In this document: positions 1-5,969 of the stretch, one piece after another
Numbering within the stretch: the stretch's first letter is position 1
Layout of the letters: the number at the start of each line of letters is the position of its first letter
From: a bacterium
Lineage (GTDB): Bacteria; Elusimicrobiota; Elusimicrobia; Elusimicrobiales; UBA9959
Assembly: GCA_021845705.1 (NCBI GenBank)
Contig: JAJZVJ010000158.1
Location: forward strand, 1-6,292
Reading direction: 5' to 3'
DNA: 6,292 nucleotides
Notes under the pieces: model-generated
The model's input: only the letters and a program-made list of their open reading frames with translations
Told to the model about the DNA's origin: nothing
Databases searched by the model: none
Translations under genes and position numbers: made by a program

Positions 1-41
1 TCCGATCTTTGTTTTTTCTCCGGGAAAGCCGTCAGGCGGCC

Positions 42-896
42 CTACTGGTGCCTGGTCTTTATAAAAGTACCCTTGCGGTATTCCTCAAAGGCTTTGCGGA
101 GTTCGGAATCGGTATTCATTACTATAGGACCGCGCCAGGCCACGGGCTCGTTAAGCGGCTTGCCCGCCATCAGCATAAAGCGCAACCCCTCTTTTGAAGC
201 CGAGCAAAATACCGAGTCCCCGCCTTCCAGGACAGCCAGCCGGCCCGGGCCCACAGGCTGCTCTTTCTTTTTGTCGAACCAGCCTTTCCCCTCGAAAACG
301 CAGCAGAGCACATTATCTTCCGGCCTGACCTTAAGCACGAACTCAGCGCCGGGTTCCGCCTGCACGTCGAAGAACCACGGCTCTATTATTATGTCCTGCG
401 CCGGCCCCTTCACCCCGCCGTAATCTCCGCAGATAAGCTTTATCTTGAAACCGTCGCCTTTGAACTCAGGCATGTCCTCCGCGCGTATATCCCGGTAGCG
501 CGGAGTGGTCATCTTATGCTTCTTGGGCAGATTGGCCCAAAGCTGGAAGCCGCGCATGGTGCCGTCATAAGCCTTGGGCATCTCCTGGTGGACAATGCCG
601 GAGCCGGCCGTCATCCACTGCACCTGGCCGCTCTTTATAACCCCCGAGTTCCCGAGGGAATCCCCGTGCTCCACCACGCCCTCCAGCATGTACGTGATGG
701 TCTCTATGCCGCGGTGCGGATGCCAGGGAAAGCCGGCTATATAATCGGCCGGGTTGTCGGAGCCGAAATTATCCAGCAACAGGAAGGGGTCGGTCAGGGC
801 CGTGTCGCCGAAACCGAAGATCCGCTTCAGCTTTACCCCGGCGCCCTCCATTACAACTACCCCTTCAACTATCTGTTTAATTTTTCTTTCCTTCAT
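42..896 (-). CDS. Pirin-family bicupin protein
   Basis: A 284-residue protein of full pirin length. Pirins are cytoplasmic bicupin metalloproteins; some members (E. coli YhhW, human pirin) show quercetin 2,3-dioxygenase activity and human pirin is a transcription cofactor, but the physiological substrate in most bacteria is unknown. The N-terminal cupin carries the family signature FPWHPHRGIETITYMLEG around residues 56-73. The expected metal ligands are visible as His59, His61, His103 and Glu105, the last two in the GSGIVHQEMP segment. The QLWANLP motif near 118-124 and the C-terminal cupin with EPWFFDV and GKPLNEPVAWRGPIVMN are also typical, so the protein looks intact. The start at 896 gives the usual pirin N-terminus. 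No Shine-Dalgarno sequence precedes it: the bases upstream read CCTATGGATTT. The gene stands alone, divergent from the RNase gene, and stops 42 bases from the left edge. The family call is very secure; the biochemical role is not. Confidence 0.96.
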   Translation of the reverse strand: MKERKIKQIVEGVVVMEGAGVKLKRIFGFGDTALTDPFLLLDNFGSDNPADYIAGFPWHPHRGIETITYMLEGVVEHGDSLGNSGVIKSGQVQWMTAGSGIVHQEMPKAYDGTMRGFQLWANLPKKHKMTTPRYRDIRAEDMPEFKGDGFKIKLICGDYGGVKGPAQDIIIEPWFFDVQAEPGAEFVLKVRPEDNVLCCVFEGKGWFDKKKEQPVGPGRLAVLEGGDSVFCSASKEGLRFMLMAGKPLNEPVAWRGPIVMNTDSELRKAFEEYRKGTFIKTRHQ

Positions 897-969
897 AAAT
901 CCATAGGAGGAGCGGTCTTCCAGGATACGCGCTTGGGATCAGCAAAAACACCCTGAACCGCTCCCTCTC

Positions 970-982
970 CTCTCTATTTATG
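970..982 (-). promoter_or_regulatory. Possible -10 region for the pirin gene
   Basis: On the minus strand this reads TTTTTGTATCATA, with TATCAT resembling a sigma-70 -10 box, 73 bases upstream of the pirin start. No good -35 hexamer lies at 17 bases. A very similar string, TTTTGCTATCATA, lies 76 bases upstream of the secreted protein gene at 5893, which is the main reason to list it. Confidence 0.25.
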
Positions 983-1071
983 ATACAAAAAGTCGGGGCG
1001 GGTTCAGGAGCCGCCTCGGGGGCTGGCCCCGCGGGACCGGAAGACCCAGCTGCGCCTGGGCCTTTTGGGCC

Positions 1072-1099
1072 TTGTAAAGATCGGTTTAACCCGTAAAAT
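1072..1099 (+). promoter_or_regulatory. Candidate sigma-70-like promoter for the RNase-protease operon
   Basis: TTGTAA (1072-1077) and TAAAAT (1094-1099) are separated by 16 bases. Transcription would begin roughly at 1106-1110, immediately before the ATG at 1111, giving a leaderless or nearly leaderless message. This agrees with the absence of any Shine-Dalgarno motif in the bases before that ATG. An overlapping TATACT at 1099-1104 is an alternative -10 box but then the spacing to TTGTAA is 21. Inferred from consensus only. Confidence 0.4.
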
Positions 1100-1110
1100 A
1101 TACTTGCAAC

Positions 1111-1663
1111 ATGAAAAGGACCGCGTACAAATTCGGGATAGCGCTTATTCTGGCCGCCGTTTTCGCTTTTCCCGGCCCGGCCGGGGCCGCCGATTTCACG
1201 CAGCTGGTCTCATTTAAAGCGGGGGATATACCGGCCGTTACGGGGCCCGCCGCGGAAGTTTCTTTCCGGACCATACTGCCGGAAATCCCGGTCCAGCGCG
1301 CCGTACAGCCCGGGACCTCTATTCTGCCCGCGATAAGCGACCAGGGCCGGGTGCAGGGCATACTATCGCTCATCAGCAAAATTTACAATAACGTCCCCCT
1401 GCCCTTCCCGCCGCATGACGGGAGCATCTTCACCAATACGGAGAACGTGCTGCCCAGACAGGCGCGGGATTTCTACAAAGAATACACTTTTATTCCTCCG
1501 CCCCACAGCCCCGGCGATATAACCATAGGCGGAAAGCCTTTCCACGTTTCGCCCCCCATAGGCAAGCGCGGCGCCGATAAGGATAATAATCGGCGGCGGC
1601 CAGCTTGTATATTACACCTGCGACCATTACAAGAATTTCACGCAGCTCACTATTATCCGGTAA
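1111..1663 (+). pseudogene. Secreted guanyl-specific ribonuclease (barnase/RNase Sa/T1 class), frameshifted
   Basis: Residues 1-26 form a Sec signal peptide (KR, hydrophobic stretch, then AGA before ADF). After a variable segment, residues from about 81 match the N1/T1/barnase RNase fold. FTNTENVLP (107-115) corresponds to the guanine-recognition segment FQNRESVLP of RNase Sa, with Glu111 in the base-binding position and Thr110 replacing the usual Arg. FYKEYTF carries the catalytic Glu124, and GKRGADK carries the catalytic Arg153. Downstream the uninterrupted frame becomes an Arg/His-rich tail with rare codons (AGA, AGG, CGA, TTA) and ends at 1725. Dropping one G at 1581-1582 gives instead DKIIIGGG, YYTCDHYKNFTQLTIIR and TAA at 1661-1663, which supplies the catalytic His172 and a 183-residue protein. 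Family members cleave RNA after G. About 15-20 extra residues sit between Glu124 and Arg153 compared with RNase Sa. As sequenced, the product would lack the catalytic His. It precedes a secreted protease gene and no inhibitor gene is adjacent. Confidence 0.88.
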
Positions 1664-1711
1664 GAACGCGCCAGGACAGATCGCCTTCTTGCGCCGGGTT
1701 CGGTAACGAAC

Positions 1712-1717
1712 GGAGGA
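1712..1717 (+). promoter_or_regulatory. Shine-Dalgarno site of the cysteine protease gene
   Basis: GGAGGA lies 4 bases before the ATG at 1722 (5 bases if the core GGAGG is counted). It fixes the protease start and shows that this second gene of the pair has its own ribosome entry, in contrast to the RNase gene before it. Confidence 0.8.
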
Positions 1718-1721
1718 CAAA

Positions 1722-2735
1722 ATGAAAAGCAACAAAAGGAACTTACTCCCGGGACTGGCTTTTTTCCTGATATCACTGGCGGGGAGCGCCCCGGCGTTCA
1801 GCCAGGCTTCGCCCGGGCTCAGGGAACAGATAAACAAGATCCAGACCCTGATAGACCAGAAAGGCGGAAAATGGGTGGCAGGGGAAACCTCGATGTCCGG
1901 CCTGTCCCCTGAAGAGGTGCAAAGCCGCATCGGCCTGACTTTCACGGAAATGAAGGAGGCGCCTCTCCCGGAGACCCCCTCAGAAAGGCTGCCCTCCAGC
2001 GTGGACTGGCGGAATGCCGGCGGAAATTTCGTTACCCCCATCCGAAACCAGGCTAAATGCGGCGACTGCTGGGCCTTCGCCCTTACCGGCGCGCTGGAAT
2101 CATACGTAATGAGAGAACAGAACGCGCCCGGCGCCGACCTGGACCTTTCGGAGCAGGTAATGCTCTCCTGCAGCGGCATAGGCTCCTGCAACGGCGGCAC
2201 CCTGAACGGCAATTTCCTGCAGCGCACCGGCCTGCCGCCGGAGTCAGACTACCCCTACACCGCCGCCGACGGGACCTGCTCCTCGGCCGCCCCGGGCTGG
2301 GAGAACGAGGCCTATAAAATTGACGGCTGGGCCCCCGTTTCGCACAGTCTCTCCGCCATTAAATCCGCCCTCGCTAAATACGGGCCGCTGCCTACCGGCA
2401 TGCTTGTCTACGAAGACCTGATGCACTATAAGTCCGGCGTTTATTCTTACACGACCGGCAAAAAACTGGGCGGGCACGCCGTAATAATAGTCGGCTACAA
2501 CGACGCCGGGCAGTATTTGACCGTGAAGAACAGCTGGGGCACCGGCTGGGGCGAGAACGGCTTCTTCCGCATAGCTTATTCCGAGGTGAACAGCTCCGTA
2601 AGTTTCGGCCTGAACACTATAGCCTACAAATCAGCAAGTCTTAAAGACGCCGGGACCGCCTCCGGGACCGGGAACGCCGAGACCTGGACCCGCGTGGCCC
2701 CCATGTTCGACCCCCTGCTTCAGTGGAATAAGTAA
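1722..2735 (+). CDS. Secreted papain-family (C1A) cysteine protease
   Basis: A 337-residue exported endopeptidase precursor. Residues 1 to about 28 form a signal peptide (basic start, hydrophobic LAFFLISLAG, cleavage near AFSQA). Residues about 30-88 look like a short propeptide: KWVAGETSMSGLSPEEVQSRIG resembles the WxAG and LSPEE segments of cathepsin proregions. The mature domain begins near LPSSVDWR (90-97). The oxyanion-hole Gln110, nucleophile Cys116 in CGDCWAF, His252 in GGHAVIIVGY and Asn270 in KNSWGTGWGENG complete the active site. Cys113, Cys150, Cys156 and Cys186 match the two conserved papain disulfides, which suits an extracytoplasmic protein. The SCNGG and DYPYTAADGTC motifs are also present. 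A tail of about 35 residues follows the catalytic domain and has no recognised function. The gene has its own Shine-Dalgarno site and probably shares a message with the upstream RNase. The normal Ser of CGSCW is Asp here, as in some other bacterial members. Substrate preference cannot be read from the sequence. Confidence 0.95.
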   Translation: MKSNKRNLLPGLAFFLISLAGSAPAFSQASPGLREQINKIQTLIDQKGGKWVAGETSMSGLSPEEVQSRIGLTFTEMKEAPLPETPSERLPSSVDWRNAGGNFVTPIRNQAKCGDCWAFALTGALESYVMREQNAPGADLDLSEQVMLSCSGIGSCNGGTLNGNFLQRTGLPPESDYPYTAADGTCSSAAPGWENEAYKIDGWAPVSHSLSAIKSALAKYGPLPTGMLVYEDLMHYKSGVYSYTTGKKLGGHAVIIVGYNDAGQYLTVKNSWGTGWGENGFFRIAYSEVNSSVSFGLNTIAYKSASLKDAGTASGTGNAETWTRVAPMFDPLLQWNK

Positions 2736-2752
2736 CGCTGCGGTTTGATCAG

Positions 2753-2789
2753 AAATGCGCGGCTGCCAAAAGCCGCGCATTTTTATTTT
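2753..2789 (+). terminator. Rho-independent terminator after the protease gene
   Basis: A perfect 12-base stem, AAATGCGCGGCT (2753-2764) with AGCCGCGCATTT (2771-2782), encloses the loop GCCAAA and runs into TTTTTATTTT. It ends the plus-strand operon 17 bases after the protease stop. The minus-strand radical SAM gene stops at 2783, directly beside the stem, so the same hairpin could serve it, but the T-run in that direction is short (TTTC). Confidence 0.9.
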
Positions 2790-4282
2790 CCCGGAGCTGC
2801 CGGGAATAAAGGTTCACCCGCCGCCGCGTCCTGGTGCCTGGCCTGGCGCCCCGCGCCGCTTTTTGCGCCGCGCCGCGCGCTCAGGGCGTCGCTCGCGGCC
2901 AGGGCGGCCGCTTCGGAAGCCGGCAGCCTAAGCGCTTCCGTAAGATAAATACCCAGCAGTTCCCGCAGGCGCGCCCGGGAAATTGCGTGGGTCTGGCCGG
3001 TGCGGGCGTAAAGCCAGTCGCTCAGGGCGAGGAAATTATTAAAAGGCGAAGCGCCGGAGCGGATCAGGGCGGAAGTCCCGGGAAAAACTCCGCTGTTGGC
3101 TATAAGGTCCCAGTACCGCGCAAAGCGGCGCAAACGCTGCATAGTAAAAAAATCCAGCGATCTATTGCGGCGCAGTTCATAGGGCGGCTGCGGGCTGTAG
3201 ACCATTTCCCACCCGGCGTCATGGCGCGCTATGGGCGCGCCCCGCAGGCGCTTAAGAATGCCTACCTGTATTTCCTGGGGCCCGAGCGCGGCCAGCCTGT
3301 CGAAACCGGCCGCGAAAGAGACCAGGTCCTCACCGGGCAGGCCCGCTATAAGGTCCGCGTGCAGATGCGCGGCGGTTTCGCTCCGGAGGCGCCTGATATT
3401 CTTCTCTACGGCCGCATTATCCTGGCGGCGGCTTATGCGGGCGGCCGCCTCTTCGTTAAAGGTCTGTACGCCCACCTCAAGCTGCAGCGAGCCCGCGGGA
3501 AATTTTTTGATAAGCGAAAAAAGCTCCTCCGGGAAACGGTCCGGGACCATCTCGAAATGCAGGAACAGACCCGGCCGGTACCGTTCAAGAAAGAAGTTCA
3601 GGATAGCCGCCGCGCGCCCGGCGTCCAGGTTGAAAGTGCGGTCCACGAACTTGAACCCCAGCGCGCCGCGCGCGAGCAGGTCCTCCCAGGCCGCGAACAG
3701 GCTGGGCAAGGGGAATTCCCTCACGTTCTTATCCAGGGAAGACAGGCAGAAATCGCAGGCGAAGGGGCAGCCGCGGGATGCCTCAGCGTATATGACCCGG
3801 TTGGCTATATCCTCGTCAGTATACAGCCCGTACGGCAGGGCGAGCCGCTCCAGGTCCGGAAGCGGGGCGGCAATAAACTTCTCAGCCGTGGGCCGTCCTG
3901 AAAGCAGCCCGCGGCATAGTTCCGCGAAAACAATTTCCCCCTCGCCTTTTATCACAAAATCCGCGTCACGGCAGAGCTGCTGCTCCGTCTCGTGGCTTAC
4001 CTCCGGCCCGCCAAGCACTATAACAAGGCCCGGCCGCAGGCGCTTCAGCTCCGCTACCAGCAGTTGGCTTTCTTGCGCGTTCCAGACATAAACGCCAAGC
4101 CCCAGTATCCGCGGCTCCCGCTTAAGGACAGCCTCGGCGGCCTCGGCCGTGCGCAGGCCGGGGTTGAACTCCAGCAGACTCGCGCGCGGCGCGAGGCCGC
4201 CCAGGTTAGCCATAAGACAGCGCAGCCCGAAAGAGCAGTGCGCGTAGCCCGCGTTAAAAGTCGCCAGCACTATATCGGACAT
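2783..4282 (-). CDS. B12-binding radical SAM protein, DUF4080 type
   Basis: A 499-residue cytoplasmic enzyme-like protein. Residues 1 to about 130 form the cobalamin-binding-like domain: the start IVLATFNAGYAHCSFGLR matches the usual DUF4080 opening, followed by LGLGVYVWN, LGGPEVS and KGEGE. This type lacks the classic DxHxxG cobalamin ligand motif. The radical SAM core follows, with RGCPFACDFCLSS providing the iron-sulfur cysteines Cys172, Cys176 and Cys179. Later motifs include GFKFVDRTFN, LQLEVGVQTFN and LIAGLPGED. The C-terminal third (KRLRGAPI, MVYSPQPPYE, LDFFTMQRLRRFARYWDLI, SPFNNFLALSDWLY) is the DUF4080 region, ending in a low-complexity Ala/Arg tail. Position 4282 was chosen because the family normally begins there; a further in-frame ATG at 4318 would add 12 unconserved residues. 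Neither start has a Shine-Dalgarno site. Reaction and substrate are unknown for the family. It converges on the protease gene and has no clear operon partner. Confidence 0.92.
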   Translation of the reverse strand: MSDIVLATFNAGYAHCSFGLRCLMANLGGLAPRASLLEFNPGLRTAEAAEAVLKREPRILGLGVYVWNAQESQLLVAELKRLRPGLVIVLGGPEVSHETEQQLCRDADFVIKGEGEIVFAELCRGLLSGRPTAEKFIAAPLPDLERLALPYGLYTDEDIANRVIYAEASRGCPFACDFCLSSLDKNVREFPLPSLFAAWEDLLARGALGFKFVDRTFNLDAGRAAAILNFFLERYRPGLFLHFEMVPDRFPEELFSLIKKFPAGSLQLEVGVQTFNEEAAARISRRQDNAAVEKNIRRLRSETAAHLHADLIAGLPGEDLVSFAAGFDRLAALGPQEIQVGILKRLRGAPIARHDAGWEMVYSPQPPYELRRNRSLDFFTMQRLRRFARYWDLIANSGVFPGTSALIRSGASPFNNFLALSDWLYARTGQTHAISRARLRELLGIYLTEALRLPASEAAALAASDALSARRGAKSGAGRQARHQDAAAGEPLFPAAPGK

Positions 4283-4290
4283 AGCAAAAG

Positions 4291-4296
4291 TGTATA
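4291..4296 (-). promoter_or_regulatory. Possible -10 box for the radical SAM gene
   Basis: TATACA on the minus strand lies 8 bases before the ATG at 4282, inside an AT-rich island in otherwise GC-rich DNA. If used, it would give a leaderless message, consistent with the missing Shine-Dalgarno site. No convincing -35 box is seen. Confidence 0.25.
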
Positions 4297-4423
4297 AAAT
4301 CCCGCGCGCCAAGAACATAAATCTGCCGACAGGCCCCGAAGCGATGCCGGCGGCGCCCGGCCCGCCGGCGGCTATTGCGTTCCCCGGGGTAGAACTTCCT
4401 TCCCCGGATAAGCGGGACCCCTC

Positions 4424-4455
4424 TAAAACAAAACCGCCGGAAAGCCCCGGCGGTT
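4424..4455 (-). terminator. Rho-independent terminator after the TSCPD gene
   Basis: Read on the minus strand, AACCGCCGG and CCGGCGGTT form a perfect 9-base stem (plus-strand arms 4432-4440 and 4447-4455) with a 6-base loop, followed by TTGTTTTA. It lies 24 bases after the stop of the small TSCPD gene and separates it from the radical SAM gene. Confidence 0.88.
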
Positions 4456-4479
4456 CGGCACGTGGAAAAGATCCCCGTC

Positions 4480-4734
4480 TTATTTCTTTTTCCCTTTTTC
4501 CCGCGTCTTCTCCAGGGCTTTAGCGAACTGGTCGGTGCAGGAGGTCGGTTTCCCGCCGCAGGAGATCCCTTTGAGCTTTGAGATCACCTCGTCCACCCCC
4601 ATCCCTTCCAGCAGCAGGGAAAGGGCCTTCAGGTTGCCCGGGCAGCCCCTTTTAAATTCGACGTTCTTAAGCTTGCCATCCACTATCTTAAAACTCACTT
4701 CTTTGGCGCAAACGTCCTTAAGCTTATATTTCAT
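4480..4734 (-). CDS. TSCPD-domain small protein, four-cysteine type (TIGR03905-like)
   Basis: An 84-residue protein that is nearly all one domain. The order of motifs is CAKEVSFKI (Cys9), FKRGCPGNLKAL (Cys31), then LKGISCGGKPTSCTDQFAKAL (Cys59, Cys66). This matches the short stand-alone TSCPD family with four conserved cysteines (TIGR03905). Related TSCPD domains are found at the C-terminus of some B12-dependent ribonucleotide reductases, where the cysteines are thought to bind metal. The function of the stand-alone protein is not known. The naming motif reads TSCTD here instead of TSCPD. The C-terminus ends in a Lys-rich tail (EKGKKK). AGGA lies only two bases before the ATG, too close to be a normal ribosome site. 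The gene follows the secreted NodB-like gene by 43 bases and has its own terminator. Confidence 0.92.
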   Translation of the reverse strand: MKYKLKDVCAKEVSFKIVDGKLKNVEFKRGCPGNLKALSLLLEGMGVDEVISKLKGISCGGKPTSCTDQFAKALEKTREKGKKK

Positions 4735-4741
4735 ATCCTAT

Positions 4742-4747
4742 ATTTTA
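4742..4747 (-). promoter_or_regulatory. Possible -10 box for the TSCPD gene
   Basis: TAAAAT on the minus strand sits 7 bases before the ATG at 4734, in the AT-rich 43-base gap between two GC-rich genes. TTAAAT lies 16 bases further upstream as a weak -35 box. It would yield a leaderless message. The alternative is simple read-through from the upstream gene. Confidence 0.3.
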
Positions 4748-4777
4748 CACGATAAACCATAAAATTTAACCGGCGCT

Positions 4778-5893
4778 CTAGTTGCCGCAGTCCTTCGCGC
4801 AGACTCCGGAACGCGCCCGCTCGAAAGCGTCGCAGATCCCGTCGCCGCAGCGGCCGCGCTGCTTCATGTTCCCGCCGCGGAAAGGCGGCCCGAACATCAC
4901 TTTGCCGACCGAGCCGTAAAAGGAGCGCACCGGCTTCAGGCGCGGTATCTCCCGTTTTACGGCTTCCTGCCGCGGCTGCACTTCCGGTTTCGCTATCTTT
5001 ACCGTTTCTTTTTCCCGCACCGCCTTTTTTTCCGGCAGCAGTCCGCCCGCCGCTATGCCGTAGACCGTGCGGCTCCGCGCGCCCTGCGGGTCTATGCCCC
5101 TGAGGTAAGCCAGCCAGGCGTAGAAAGCGCCGAACTCCGACGGAGAGCTTTTGAAGATAGTCCCGTAAACGCCGGACCGCATTCCGGAAAACAGCTTCTC
5201 GGCGGTTTCTATCCCGGCCTTATCCGCAGGATGAAATGAAGAAAGCAGCTTCTCCGGCTTTTTCCCGCCGCCGGCCACCACCAGGGACTTGTTTATCCCT
5301 TTCTGGCCGGGGCTGCCGCAGATCTCGTACGGCGGCGAAGCCGCCTGGAATTCCTTGTCGGCCCCGTTCGCCATGCAGCCGGATCTTATGCCAGGCTCAA
5401 GGCGGCTCAACGCCTCAAAATATTCCCTGTGTCCGGGGACGGGGGCCGCCCCGCCTTTCTGTTTCCTGGCGCGCGCCAGGGCTTCCCCGGCGAGGTCGGA
5501 ATAGCCGTCCCAGCCCCTGGAAGCCGGGCCGCGGTGATAAGCCCCCACTTCATGGCCAGTTTTTTTCCATCCCTCAAGCTCGGCCAGGCGCGCGGGGTCC
5601 GAAGCTATATAAACCGCGTACTGCGGGCTGAACAGCAGCGTAAGCCGCGCGTTCTGTGCGTCAGCGAGTTTTACCATCCCCCGCAGGGCCTTGTAGGATT
5701 CCTCCAGCTGCGCTTCCCCCCCCATAAAATTGAAGGAACCGCACTGTACCGCGATAACATAATAGGGCTTCTCCTCCGCGGCCTGCGCGGCCGCCGGCAC
5801 GCCAAGGGCGTGGAAAAGCGCGGCGCCGGCCGCAAGCCGGAGCAGTTCTTTGCTTGTCCTCACGCATAATTTCCGGAAAGTGAACATAATCAT
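4778..5893 (-). CDS. Secreted polysaccharide deacetylase-like (NodB-fold) protein with C-terminal CGDGxCD motif
   Basis: A 371-residue exported protein. An N-terminal segment with basic residues (KLCVRTSKELLR), a hydrophobic stretch and PAAAQA ending near residue 38 forms a signal peptide. The domain from about residue 42 begins YYVIAVQCGSF; then LTLLFSPQYAVYI, GWKKTGHEVGAYHRG (His114, His120), WDGYSDL and PGHREYF follow the strand order of NodB-fold polysaccharide deacetylases. The usual first catalytic Asp-Asp pair is not evident at the first strand, where VQCGSF stands, so deacetylase activity is doubtful. A Lys/Arg/Glu/Pro-rich linker (about 290-325) leads to a C-terminal cysteine motif, CGDGICDAFERARSGVCAKDC (Cys349, 354, 365, 369), which resembles short Cys modules at the ends of secreted proteins. 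I chose 5893 because GGAAGAG lies 5 bases upstream; the open frame extends to 6037 but the extra 48 residues look non-coding. It is followed by the TSCPD gene. The fold call is moderate and the substrate unknown. Confidence 0.75.
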   Translation of the reverse strand: MIMFTFRKLCVRTSKELLRLAAGAALFHALGVPAAAQAAEEKPYYVIAVQCGSFNFMGGEAQLEESYKALRGMVKLADAQNARLTLLFSPQYAVYIASDPARLAELEGWKKTGHEVGAYHRGPASRGWDGYSDLAGEALARARKQKGGAAPVPGHREYFEALSRLEPGIRSGCMANGADKEFQAASPPYEICGSPGQKGINKSLVVAGGGKKPEKLLSSFHPADKAGIETAEKLFSGMRSGVYGTIFKSSPSEFGAFYAWLAYLRGIDPQGARSRTVYGIAAGGLLPEKKAVREKETVKIAKPEVQPRQEAVKREIPRLKPVRSFYGSVGKVMFGPPFRGGNMKQRGRCGDGICDAFERARSGVCAKDCGN

Positions 5894-5898
5894 TTGGG

Positions 5899-5905
5899 CT
5901 CTTCC
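5899..5905 (-). promoter_or_regulatory. Shine-Dalgarno site deciding the start at 5893
   Basis: GGAAGAG on the minus strand is 5 bases before the ATG at 5893. A second in-frame ATG at 5887 is slightly farther away. The site selects the start that puts the signal peptide at the N-terminus and excludes the longer open frame. Confidence 0.65.
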
Positions 5906-5969
5906 GGGTTTAGCATAGGTTTTTGCCCTTCTCCCGGGCGGTGCGGGGGACGAGGGCCCGCCTGTACCT

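Larger units (their letters stand above)
897..1110. other. Divergent intergenic region between pirin and RNase genes
   Basis: This 214-base spacer must hold the promoters of both divergent genes. It contains a spaced inverted repeat, GGAGCGGT at 909-916 and ACCGCTCC at 957-964, on the pirin side. On the RNase side are two small GC hairpins, GGGG-CTGG-CCCC at 1019-1030 and CCCAG-CTGCGC-CTGGG at 1045-1060. There is no convincing small gene and no riboswitch that I recognise. The inverted repeat could be an operator for a dimeric regulator, but it is short and could be chance. Confidence 0.5.

Noticed and set aside
1058..1071. GGGCCTTTTGGGCC as a terminator or repeat element
   Set aside because: The T-run is only four bases and lies between short GC words rather than after a stable stem; no transcript is expected to end here.
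1582..1591. Programmed +1 frameshifting at the RNase break
   Set aside because: AAGGATAATAATC is not a known +1 slippery site and there is no stop codon or stimulatory structure at the shift point; a simple one-base insertion explains the data better, though it is not excluded.
1664..1725. ATGA overlap between the uncorrected RNase frame and the protease start as evidence of translational coupling
   Set aside because: The overlap exists only in the shifted tail, which uses rare codons and lacks the catalytic His; in the corrected frame the RNase stops 58 bases earlier.
1490..2227. Minus-strand open frame of 245 residues opposite the RNase and protease genes
   Set aside because: It overlaps two recognised enzymes, has low-complexity composition and no family features.
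2834..3901. Long plus-strand open frame opposite the radical SAM gene
   Set aside because: It is the antisense shadow of a GC-rich gene with clear B12/radical SAM motifs; the translation is Arg/Gly-rich with no recognisable domain.
3231..4091. Second plus-strand open frame opposite the radical SAM gene
   Set aside because: Ser/Arg-rich antisense shadow without a ribosome site or motif.
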